DNA from: Colocasia esculenta
Taxonomy: Eukaryota; Streptophyta; Magnoliopsida; Alismatales; Araceae
DNA length: 64,000 nt
Direction of reading: 5' to 3'
NCBI GenBank assembly: GCA_014218235.1
Contig: CM024760.1
Span: 144,227,245-144,291,244, forward strand
The notes under the pieces were generated by a model. That model did no database searches. It saw nothing but the letters and a program-made list of their open reading frames with translations, and had not been told where the DNA came from. Positions 36,364 to 45,972 of the stretch are shown here, piece after piece. The position numbers were made by a program, and so were the translations under genes. Each line of letters begins with the position of its first letter. The first letter of the stretch is position 1.

Positions 36364-38289
36364 CCAAATTACTTTGGGTCCCAAAATTTCATTCATGCAA
36401 CAAAGTAAATGCTTTGGAATCCAAACTTGTTTGAATTTTTGTTTCATTGGATTATTCCAGCACTGTTTTTCATCATGACCAATCTTTTTACACACATTGC
36501 ATGAAGGAATTTTCTTTTCAATTTTTTGTTGCTTGATAGACTGTTTATTAGTTGTAGTTGTTCTTGCCTGTCGACAGGCACCATTCCATCTGTCGACAGG
36601 TGGCTTTTTCTTTTGTTTGTTGAGAACATTTTGTTTGGGTTGCAATAGTTTGGTCTGAGATGGACTTGTGTTATGCTTTGTGGGAACATGTTTGCTTGTG
36701 CTTGGGCTAGGATCAACAAAGGAATTGATCAATGACTCTCCTATTTTCTTTTGTTTGGCAGGTTGATATCCTAACCCATGCTTGGTTACATGTATTTTAG
36801 CACCCAAAATCGCATCTAGATTTTGCTTTCCTTTTACAAATTTCATCAGGTCTTCAGATTTCTCTTTCAATTCAGTTTCAGTTTGTTCCAACTTTTTCTT
36901 TGTTTCTAGATGTTCTTCTTGAAGGAATTCAAGAGAATGGCTTAAACAGTCCTTTTCCTTTTGTGTTTCTTGTAATTTCATTTTCAAACAATCCATCTCT
37001 TCACTATGAGTCTTTTCATCAATTTTCATCATTTCTATTTCTTTTGTCAGGAATGCAATTCGTTCATCATGATTTTTATCATGCACAAGGGAGTTGCATT
37101 TCTTTTTCAATGCCTTATTTTCAGATCTATATTCACAAAAATTTTCAAATAGAGTAGTGTATGCTTCCTCCCATTCACTTGCAGTATAATTATCAAATGA
37201 GAAGTTTACCTCGGTGGAGTCATCACTCCTTGCCATTAAGCATTTAACTTCTTCATCATCGGATGTTTCTTGTGCATCTTCATCGCTCCAGGTTGCCAAC
37301 ATTGCTTTGGCTTTCTTGAAGATGAATTTTTCTTTCTTCAGCTTCTTCTTGAGTTCCGGGCATTCTCCTCTCATGTGCCCCTGTTTCTTGCATTCATAAC
37401 AAACAATGTCAGATTTTTTGTTGGACTCATATTTCTGTGAAAAATTTTTCTTTTGAAAAGGTTTGGAGTTACCTGTGTCTCTCCTTTTGAACTTCAGAAA
37501 TTTCTTGAATTGTCTAGTGAGCATTGTCATTTCATCATTATCACTCTCACTAGATGCTTCTTGCTCATCACTATCTTGTTGAATGGATTTCTTGGAACTT
37601 GTTGATGTTTTGTTGGATGCTTTTAAAGCAATTGACTTCCTAGGATTTTCTTCCAATTCTTTTCTTTTGATGTTGATTTCATATGTCATTAAGGAGCCAA
37701 TTAGTTCATCCAATTTCATTTTAGAAAGGTCTTTGGAATCCTCAATGACAGTGGCCTTAGTATTCCAAGATGAAGTGAGAGATCGAAGTATCTTTCTTAC
37801 TAAGTCACTTTCAGAGTATTCCTTTTTAAGACCTTTTAGCCCGTTAATTATTAGCATGAATCTTGCAAACATGTCTGATATGCTTTCATCAGTTTTCATC
37901 TTGAACATTTCATATTCAGACACTAACATGCTAACTTTGGTTTCCCTTACCTCGGACGTACCTTCGTAGATGAGTTCAAGTTTGTCCCACATCTCTTTTG
38001 CTGTTGAGCATGTGGAGACTCTTGAGAACTCCTTTGGATGCACCGCACATTGCATCATGTTTAGTGCTCTCCAGTTGAGAGTTCCTTTAGCTATTTGGTC
38101 TTTTGTCTAGGTGTCTTCGTCCTCGGGCAACACATATGGTCCCTTGCTGACTATCTTCCACAGCTCGTAATTTTGAGCTCTCAAAAATACCTGCATACGA
38201 TTTTTCCAATAAGGATAGTCAGTGCCATCAAAATAGGGTGGCCTGGTTACTAAATGTCCCTCGGCCATATACCCTTTGCTAGAATCCAT
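36343..38289 (-). pseudogene. gag: Element C gag, one nonsense codon
   Basis: ATG 38289 (MDSSKGYMAEGH) opens a single frame of about 648 codons to TGA 36343-36345. TAG at 38107-38109 replaces the Trp of DEDTW seen in B and D, so an otherwise intact gene is cut after 60 residues. It contains the gag core, two CCHC knuckles (CYECKKQGHMRGEC about 37400-37360; CNVCKKIGHDEKQC about 36510-36470), an acidic and coiled-coil middle, and the end VIWVPKPLV. Two CTGTCGACAG palindromes (36568-36577 and 36590-36599) lie inside the coding region and encode the PVDRW/ACRQ stretch, which B lacks. Confidence 0.94.
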
Positions 38290-38350
38290 AAGATCAAAAA
38301 TCTCCTGATCGCTAGATCAAATTACGAAAACTGTAAATCGGAGAAACCTC

Positions 38351-38362
38351 GCTCTGATACCA
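38351..38362 (-). other. Element C primer binding site
   Basis: TGGTATCAGAGC on the minus strand, two bases from the 5' LTR end. Confidence 0.94.
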
Positions 38363-38364
38363 AT

Positions 38365-39708
38365 TGAAGAGTTATGCGGAATAACACAATATGGTAATCT
38401 AGAAGGGGGGGTTGAATAGATTACGGAAATTTCTAATTACTGATGGCTTCTTTTTGGTTCTACAGCAATCTTAATGAAACTTGATTAGAATTCGATTGAG
38501 TATAAGAAAGCTTGAGTTGATACAAATGAAAACAGGGTATCAAACGTGCGTATGAACAACGTGCCTACCAATCATCTATCGCAGAACGCGAACAAACCAC
38601 GGGACACGATGATTTAAGGTGGTTCGGAGTACACAACTCGTGTATCCTACATCCACCGTCCACACACACACGCAGAAACGACTGCTTATGAGCGAGTTCA
38701 ACACAACAACTCACACACACACGTTGTCTGATGAACCACGATCAGAACAACCACAAACTCGTGAATCAAGCACAAGGGATGCTTGAAACACAGCCACACA
38801 CACACAATGGAATGGAAATTGTGAAATGGAGAAGAATTTAGAGTTGGGGAACAAATCCAGTTGGAATTCTTCTTGTGGATCGTCCAGACGCTCTTCAAAC
38901 TTCGATTGGATGTAGACTGATCGATGTAGAAGGTTGAATTGACGACGATCCGGCTTCAGCTCCGCATAGATGGTGATTCCACGATGATCTGGGCGGAAGA
39001 TTGAAGCAGAGCAGCAAATTGGGGCTTTTCCTCTTGGTCCCTTGGAGGCTCTTGGTTGGGAGGCTGCTCTCTGTGAATTTTGCTCCAAAAGGATGCTTAT
39101 ATAGTGTTAGGTAAAGGTGGGGGTCGTGGAGGAAGGAAACACCCAAATGGGGCCGGAGTTGGAATCTCTAAATCTCATGTTTCCGTCGTCTGTCGACAGG
39201 TGCACTTGCATCTATCGACAGATGCACTCAGGCTGAGAACTGGGTTTCAGAAATCTGAATTTCTGAGTGTATCTGTCGACAGGTAATTTGCATCTGTCGA
39301 CAGGTGCACTCAGGGATACAAAACCTGAGGTCTGTCTTGGGTTGTCTGTGTGTATCTGTCGACAAGTAATTTGCATCTGTCGACAGGTGCACTCAGAGAT
39401 ACAAAAACTGAGCTCTGTCTTGGATTGACTGTGTGTATCTGTCGACACATGCCCTGGGCCTGTCGACAGATACACTTCTTTGACAATTTCTTGTGCTATT
39501 TGCTCATCTCTTTGATGCTCCATCTTTCATGCTTGTGCACCTACATGCAAATATATTGTTAGTGATATACATTGTATGATTTAGTAATATTTAACACAAT
39601 CACTTTCATAGTGTTTTTCATGTTAGTTAGCACATCAATTTTGCATTACATCAATGTTCAAGGATATTAATGTGATCATCAAAAACATGATATATTGAAA
39701 ACCCAACA
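38365..39708 (-). repeat. Element C 5' LTR
   Basis: 1344 bp, same length as the 3' LTR with about 17 substitutions. Palindrome cluster about 39188-39470; TATA box (CTATATAAG on minus) near 39096-39104. Followed by TSD TTAAC (39709-39713). Confidence 0.95.
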
Positions 39709-39713
39709 TTAAC

Positions 39714-40967
39714 TTCCTCATATATGCATGATATTGATGCTATCCCCTAAACCACAGTGATTTGGACATACTACTCATGCTTGGGTTTATGTTACATCAT
39801 TTTGAAAACATTGAACTATCTTTGAGGATTAACACTTAAACTCCGCTGAATAATTTCCTTGTAGGCTCACACCATTCTTAATACAACTGAAAAATTTTAT
39901 GGTTATTGAACTTTATGTTTTAAACTGAAGGATCATCATATACGTCTCCTTGATCTTAAGTTTAGCTAAAATGGAGAAAAGCTACCTATTTCAGAAATGT
40001 ATATACAACGTCATTTAAAAAAAAAAATTGGGATAAAGGTAGAGCTATGATGGGTCTTGCTGAGTAACCGGGGAGACGGGCATCACAAATGTCTGCCCTC
40101 ACGTCAAAAACCAAACTCATTATCTCTATACAACAGTATAATGGAAACTTCGACTAAGTAACTGGGGGTATGGGCACTTGTCATGTCTATCCTCATGTCA
40201 AAAGGTGTGAAGTTATCTTGAATATCACTTTTCCCATTGAATTCTTGTCTTGAAAGCAAAAAAAAAAAATTTGAAATAGTGTGAAGCCTCCACAGTGTCT
40301 CAAATCTAAAGGTCATGTACTGTCTATGGCTATCCAGAAGTTTAGACATTTATTTCAATCATCATTTGATCATCATAAACTTGGGATAGTGTTGGTCTAC
40401 AATGTCCTTAATCAACCAAGGGTAATGGTGTCCTTTCTCAACGAATGGAAAATGTTCTCTTCATGCTTTAACTTTAAGTCCCTTGGGTATTATGCTTAAA
40501 TCATCCAGGTAAGTGGGAGAGCCTTAATGTCCATGAAAATGATAGGTTACAATATGTGTTTACCCATGTTACACCTTACAAATATGACTCATGTAACCAT
40601 TGCTCTCATTTCTTTCTTCAAAAGCCACATCAAACATCACTGGCAGAAACTATGCAGGATCTGTCGACAGATCCCCAATCATCTGTCGACAGCCGGCGGA
40701 AGACCCAGTTTGGGAAGTCCAACGGGCACGCCGTTTGGGGCTTTTTTGGTGAGGCTTGCCTTTTCAAATCACCTCCTCTTTCTATAAAAAGTCATCCATA
40801 GGAACCCTTCTCCTCCTACCACCAAAACCCCTCTCTACTTCCCCTCCAAATCTCCATCCCCTGTTTTGGACGGGAAAACCCTATCTTCCTCCGGTCTTCC
40901 TTCCTCTCATCCGAGACCTCAACCACATCTCTTTCTCACGCTCATCCTTCTTCTTCTAGCCTTCCTC
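39714..40967 (+). other. Element B spacer, right part, with conserved modules and a candidate internal promoter
   Basis: No gene seen before 40968. Two copies of the conserved module (GAGTAACCGGGG... 40062-40109; AAGTAACTGGGGG... 40154-40206) match those in C. Two exact CTGTCGACAG palindromes (40661-40670, 40683-40692) lie 90 nt upstream of a strong TATA box TATAAAAA (40783-40790). A pyrimidine-rich leader with a telobox AAACCCTA (40876-40883) leads to the third-ORF ATG at 40968. The layout copies that of the LTR promoter. Confidence 0.65.
40783..40790 (+). promoter_or_regulatory. Candidate internal TATA box for element B third ORF
   Basis: TATAAAAA, 178 nt before the third-ORF ATG and 90 nt after a CTGTCGACAG palindrome. 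The leader that follows is C/T-rich, as in plant 5' UTRs. Inferred from sequence only. Confidence 0.5.
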
Positions 40968-42200
40968 ATGTCTTCCAGGCCGTCCAAGAAATTGGATTCT
41001 TGCCGCCGTCCCTCCTCTTCTCGGGCCGACGGGGCTGAGGCTGAGCGCAGGACAAAGCATCGGGATGATCGTCTTCCCGAGCTTGTGGTGCCTCCCCGTC
41101 TTCATCTCACCCACTCCAAGGGGACGCATACCAAGTTTGTCTAGCAACGGTATGTAGAGTTTGAGTCCTTGGCCGTCATGTTTCCTAATCTACAACCCCT
41201 ATTCAACAGTCAGGGCTGGACTCCATTTCTCTACCATCACAAACGGTATTCTTCTTCCGCCGTTCATGACTTCTACAACAACCTTGGCTACACTTCAGAT
41301 GATCATTTCTATACCACCGTCAAGGGCACTACATTTCAACTTACTGAAAATCTTTTTAGCACAGCCCTTCAAATCCCCAATTCTGGAGTTGATAATCTAA
41401 GCCACAAACCCGATGCCTCAGTCTACTACCCTCTCCTTACACTTGAGGATTATGATGGCACCAAGAAAATCTCTAAACTCAATGCAAATTCATTTCCTCC
41501 ATTAATCAAGATGATCCACCACATATTCACTACCATGATTGCGCCTAAACATGGCAGTCGGGAGTTGGTCACCGATGTTCACAAATCTCTCTTCACCTTC
41601 TTTCTCAAATGTGAACCCATTAATCTCCCACTTTTGATGCTTCGTCTGATCCTCAAAACCTTCTACCAACCTCGGAGATCGATGCCTTTCGCATGTCCAC
41701 TTACCTCCCTCATGAGGTTCATCGGCATTGACATTCCAGACAGCGAGTGCATAGTGCTAAATTCTCGCAACAGCTTTGATCTAACTGCAGCACATCGCAT
41801 AGGATACAAGCTTGTTAATGGAATTGTTACCCGAGAGCTTAAGGGTAAAGCACCTGCTGATGCCGTAGAAGATAATGTTGAAGACGAAGATGAGAATGTT
41901 GTTGATGATGCTGAAGATGAAGAAGATGAAGATTCCCAGTCTGAATCACATGGTATGCCGGGAGTTGAGATTGTTAGTGATGCTCCAACTCAACCATCCA
42001 TCAGAGAATTGATTGCACAGTTACAGCAACAGATGACCACTGGATTTGAGAACCTCAACACAAGATTGGATACAGTGGACTCGAGTCTGGAGTCACTTGC
42101 GGACAATCAAGTCCACCTCCAGCTCTGTATCACCAGACTTCAGAAAGAGATGCACGATACACGTCAGGCTCCAGCTCCGCCCGCAGATGATGCTGCTTAG
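40968..42200 (+). pseudogene. Element B third ORF (env-like position), one TAG stop
   Basis: ATG 40968 (MSSRPSKKLDSCRRP) begins a single frame of 411 codons, cut only by TAG 41142-41144 at a position where element C has Gln. It contains the shared core (TVKGTTFQL, LNANSFPPLIKMIHHIFTT, SMPFACPLTSLMRFIGIDIP), an acidic block (about 41870-41950) and a helical C-terminus ending APAPPADDAA. Of the three short versions (B, C, D core) this is the least damaged after the stop. No signal peptide or membrane helix seen. Function unknown. Confidence 0.85.
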
Positions 42201-42419
42201 ATAGGTTCTATGTCTAGGAGTGGGTCATCACGTAGTGTATGTGTCTTCTCATGTCTGAGTCCTGTGCTAATTTGCTTCCACTTTGTTGTCGTGTACTTTC
42301 TTTCCCTTTCAGTCAAACAACTTTTTGTACTGTGTATGCTTATTTCATATCAATGAATTCACAATGCCTTGCTCTATGTTGTCTCTATGATTGACTGATA
42401 TGCATGCTTTTCAATGTTG

Positions 42420-42484
42420 TCAAAAGGGGGAGAAACCTCAATGCATTAATTGAATAATTTTGTCATCATCAAAAAGGGGGAGAA
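42420..42484 (+). other. Element B polypurine tract and upstream duplicate
   Basis: AAAAAGGGGGAGAA ends directly at the 3' LTR (42471-42484). A second AAAAGGGGGAGAAA lies about 45 bp upstream (about 42424-42437). Confidence 0.85.
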
Positions 42485-43731
42485 TGTTGGGTTTTCATTC
42501 TAACATTTATAACAACATGTTTTTTGATGATGAATAACTTCAATTGAGGTTTGATACACTTGACACGTGACAAAGAACCCAATGCAATACTTGATCATTT
42601 GTGTATTCAAAATACTTAACTTTACATGTTTTATCATGAAGGTACAAATGCCCAAAGTCAAGCTCTCACCAAACAAGTGAGAAAGATCACAAAAAGCAAG
42701 AAATAAGGTCACCTGTCGACAGACACAAAAGCACCTGTCGACAGATTGCACAGGAAAGATCATCCCGAAGTCACATTGCTCAGGAAGTCTTCATCTGTCG
42801 ATAGATGGGAAGTAGACTGTCGACAGATCTCACAGTCCAGATATCCAGACTTCTGTCGCTTGCACAAAAGAGCATATCTGTCGACAGATGGTCTTCGACT
42901 GTCGACAGATCTCACAGAGCTGAAGATCCATACTTCTGTCTTACTGTCGCCTGTCGACAGATGGCCAAGACCTGTCAACAGACAGAGTACAATTCATATT
43001 ACGGAAAGTTTCTAAGTTATCCTAGGAGGTGTTTCCAACTCTCACGTTTCTCTATGTGAGAACTCCTATATTTAAACACCTATTAGAAGGAAATTTCGCA
43101 GAGAAGCAGCCACAACCAAAAACCCTAGAGCTACTCCAAGTTTCACAAGAGTTGTTGCTGCCCTGCTTCAGACTGCTACACAGAGCCCTAAAGATCCGTC
43201 TATCCAGCAGTTCCTGAAAGAAGAACATCGAGGATTCAACCTTCTCCATCGACTCAAAGCATTCAAGTTGAAGATTGGACTTCCTCCAGGCGTTCTCAGA
43301 AGAGTTCTTCACCAGGATTTATTCTATCACTCAGAACTCTCCCTGTTTTCATATTTCTACCATCTGTGTGTGTGTTGTGGTGATTCAAGCGATCCTTGTG
43401 CTTGAGATCACGTGTGTGTGATGTTCTGATCGTGGGTGCACATCAGAAAACACGTGTGTGTGAGTTGTAGTCACCGAACTCGCTGATAAGCAATTTTTCT
43501 GTGTGTGTGTGTGTGCCGTGGACGTAGGATACACGATTTGTGTACTACGAACCACGTAAATCTTCGTGTCTTGTGGTTTGAACGATTTTCACGTTAGATG
43601 CTTGATAGGCACGTTGCATTCACACACTAGATAGATTGCTAACTCATCTACACATCATCAACACATCTAAGTCTCATGTTGTTTCTACAGAAAATTCAAA
43701 AGACTTTCTTGTGAATTCCGCAAACCTTTCA
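42485..43731 (+). repeat. Element B 3' LTR, with internal deletion
   Basis: 1247 bp. It lacks about 80 bp present at about 2139-2219 of the 5' LTR, including the C-tract; the join lies after TTGTGAA near 43717. Palindromes at about 42714-42980, the last mutated to CTGTCAACAG. TSD CCAGG follows. Confidence 0.95.
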
Positions 43732-44108
43732 CCAGGGTGTTTGTTTCCCTTCGTGTAGAAGGAAGACCTGGTGAGATCCAGGGTGTTGTAATTCCTCTTC
43801 GGGTTGTGAAGAGAAGACCAGCTGCGGCTGGGTGCGTGAGTGTCCTTGAGGGGGACTGTACCCTTGGGTAGTGAAATCCTGAGGTATTGCTCAGGGACTA
43901 GACGTAGGACTCCTGTGGAGAGGAGATTCGAACCAGGATAATTCTTTGTGTCATGTGTTTGATTGCCTTGTGTTTGCTATCCTCTTTTTACTAACACTAA
44001 CCGTCATCGAAGTGTGTTTTGTGTAAACATTTTTGTGGACAGGTTTTAAATTGATCAAAATTTTAATATCCCATTCACCCCCCCCCCTCTGGGCTTGCTA
44101 GCTGAGCA
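43732..44108 (+). repeat. Element A 5' LTR, right part
   Basis: Resumes A's LTR after B, starting with the TSD copy (43732-43736) and the third 45-bp repeat. It keeps about 73 bp (about 43845-43917) that the 3' LTR has lost. A C-tract at about 44079 precedes the end CTGAGCA. Confidence 0.92.
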
Positions 44109-44113
44109 ATAAG

Positions 44114-44125
44114 TGGTATCAGAGC
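44114..44125 (+). other. Element A primer binding site
   Basis: TGGTATCAGAGC, five bases after the LTR end; complementary to initiator methionine tRNA. Confidence 0.93.
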
Positions 44126-44176
44126 TAGTCTCTTCGACAAAGAAGAAGATCCAACGATCTGAAGAGAAAAGATCAT

Positions 44177-45958
44177 ATGGCAGCCCAAGGTCACTTCGAA
44201 GGTCAGTAAGTTAACAGGCCACCACTGTTCGATGGTGAAGACTACACATACTGGAAGACAAGAATGGAGTTTTTCTTACAAGGACTCGACTATCAGATCT
44301 GGTCGATTGTTGAAGAAGGTGATCTTCTAGTCACAAATGAGAAGGATAAATGGACGGAAGATGACAAGAAGAAGATATATTTGAACTGCAAAGCCAAGAG
44401 TATCCTATGTTGTGCTCTTAGCAAGAAAGAGTTCAACCGCATATCAGCCTGCAAATCCGCTATGGAAATGTGGGAAAAGCTAAGGATTACATACGAAGGT
44501 ACTGACAAGGTTAAAGAAACCAGGATAGATATTCTAGTAACCCAGTATGAAAGATTTCAAATTCAACCCAGTGAAACAATCACACAGATGTATAGCAAGT
44601 TCACTGACATCACTAATGGGTTAGTTGGTCTTGGTAAGACGTATCAGATGGGAGACATGGTGAGGAAAATACTCAGATCCCTACCCGCCTCGTGGACTCC
44701 AAAGGTTACAGCAATAGAGGAGGCTAATGACTTGAACATAATATCATTAGAGAAGCTCATTGGGTCCCTCATGGCCCATGAAATAAATATGGAAAGGTTG
44801 GGAGAATCTTCTAGTAGAAAGAAGCACTCCAACGCACTCAAGGCAGAAGAAGATGAATCAGAAGAAGGCTCATACAGCCAAGAAAGCATGAACAGTAATG
44901 AAGATGAAGAAGTAATGTTGTCCAGAAGATTACAACGAATACTAGCTAAGAAAAAGAAGTATCAGTCCGGGAGAAGATACTTCAAGAAAGGGAAAGACCT
45001 CAAAAGGTCTGAAGTCAAAGATTCAAAGAAAAATGAACCAATCTGTTATGAATGTAAGAAGCCCGGACATATCAAGGCAGAATGTCCGAAACTCAAGAAA
45101 GTTGAATTCAGAAAGAAAGATAGTTCCAAGAAATTCAGAAGGCATAAGAAGAAAGCTATGGCAGTAGCGTGGGACAACAGTAGTGACTCAGACAACGAGT
45201 TAAGCTCAACCAATGAAGAAGAAGAAGAAGCAAACCTAGCACTCATGGCCAACATCGAAGACAAGGTAACATCAGACTCATCTTTTTCTTCATGTAATGA
45301 ATCAGATTCCGATAATTTGGAAGAAACTTTTAATGAACTATATTGTAAATACAAAGAGGTATGTAAACTACTAAAAACAAGTAAGAAAAACATCGCATGT
45401 TTAGAAAATACTAACTCAGATTTAAAATGTGAAAATGAGCAAATGGAAAAATAAATTACGGAACTAAAAAGAAGAAACGATTTGTTATGTGAAGATCTGA
45501 AAAATAAAAATGAACAGATAGTTAAACTAGAAAAACAGGAAACTCCAGATGAACTTAAAAAGGAGATTAACACACTAACTGAAGAAAATGAAAAGCTATT
45601 AAGTACATTAGATAAATTCACAAATGGAAAACCATCACTAATACTAAAAGGAGCTAGACGGTCAGGTAGAAAGAAACATGGATTAAGATACACACCTCCA
45701 GACAATGAAGAAACAATAATACATCCTAAAATATATCCAACACCAAAGTTTATAGCTGAACAAGACACATCATATAAATCAAATTTTAAATACATTCCAA
45801 CTGAAAAATTAACTAAGATGTCTTGTTGTAGCCATTGCAACAAGTTAGGTCATATCAAAGTATCATGTCCAACTAAATATAAAATATGGATAATCAAAAG
45901 GAAAAATGATGATACTAACCAACCAGGACCCAAAAGAACTTGGGTACCTAAAGCTTAA
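44177..45958 (+). pseudogene. gag: Element A gag, two in-frame stops
   Basis: ATG 44177 (MAAQGHFEGQ) opens a single frame that ends at TAA 45956-45958. Stops occur at 44207-44209 (after ten codons) and 45452-45454. Gag core (VNRPPLFDGEDYTYWKTRM), CCHC knuckle (CYECKKPGHIKAEC, about 45043-45085), acidic Ser/Glu/Asp segment, a Lys/Glu/Asn-rich coiled coil on both sides of the second stop, and a second knuckle (CSHCNKLGHIKVSC) are present. The end is RTWVPKA. It is the most diverged gag in the window and belongs to a separate family. Confidence 0.93.
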
Positions 45959-45972
45959 TGTTTTCATTGCAG
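45944..45972 (+). promoter_or_regulatory. Gag/pol junction: GTACC...GCAG segment, element A
   Basis: 29 nt, from directly after the gag Trp codon to GCAG directly before a pol codon. It has a strong acceptor-like end (TGTTTTCATTGCAG). It contains the gag TAA, which overlaps the first pol ATG (TAATG, 45956-45960). Confidence 0.5.

Larger units (their letters stand above)
8285..39708 (-). mobile_element. Element C: Sirevirus-like copia element inserted in B
   Basis: LTRs 8285-9628 (3') and 38365-39708 (5') are both exactly 1344 bp; TSD TTAAC at 8280-8284 and 39709-39713. On the minus strand the order is PBS 38362-38351, gag 38289-36343, pol 36350-33105, spacer, third ORF 11166-9925, PPT. Solo LTR E1 (TSD AGGGA) and element D (TSD AGTTA) are inserted 9 nt apart in the spacer between pol and the third ORF. 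The LTRs differ at about 17 sites (1.3%) by hand count. C is close to B: same palindrome and same TGTTGGGTTTTC LTR start. Its coding regions are broken only by nonsense codons, not frameshifts. Confidence 0.96.
909..43731 (+). mobile_element. Element B: Sirevirus-like copia element inserted in A's 5' LTR
   Basis: Bounded by LTRs 909-2235 and 42485-43731 that begin TGTTGGG and end CTTTCA. The target-site duplication is CCAGG (904-908 and 43732-43736). Internal order on the plus strand: primer site 2238, gag 2311-4275, pol to 7521, spacer, third ORF 40968-42200, PPT 42471. The spacer is interrupted at 8284 by element C (TSD TTAAC). The LTRs differ at about 26 sites by hand count (about 2%) plus one 80-bp deletion. 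Gag and pol carry several frameshifts, so B is the most decayed coding copy in the nest. Confidence 0.96.
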
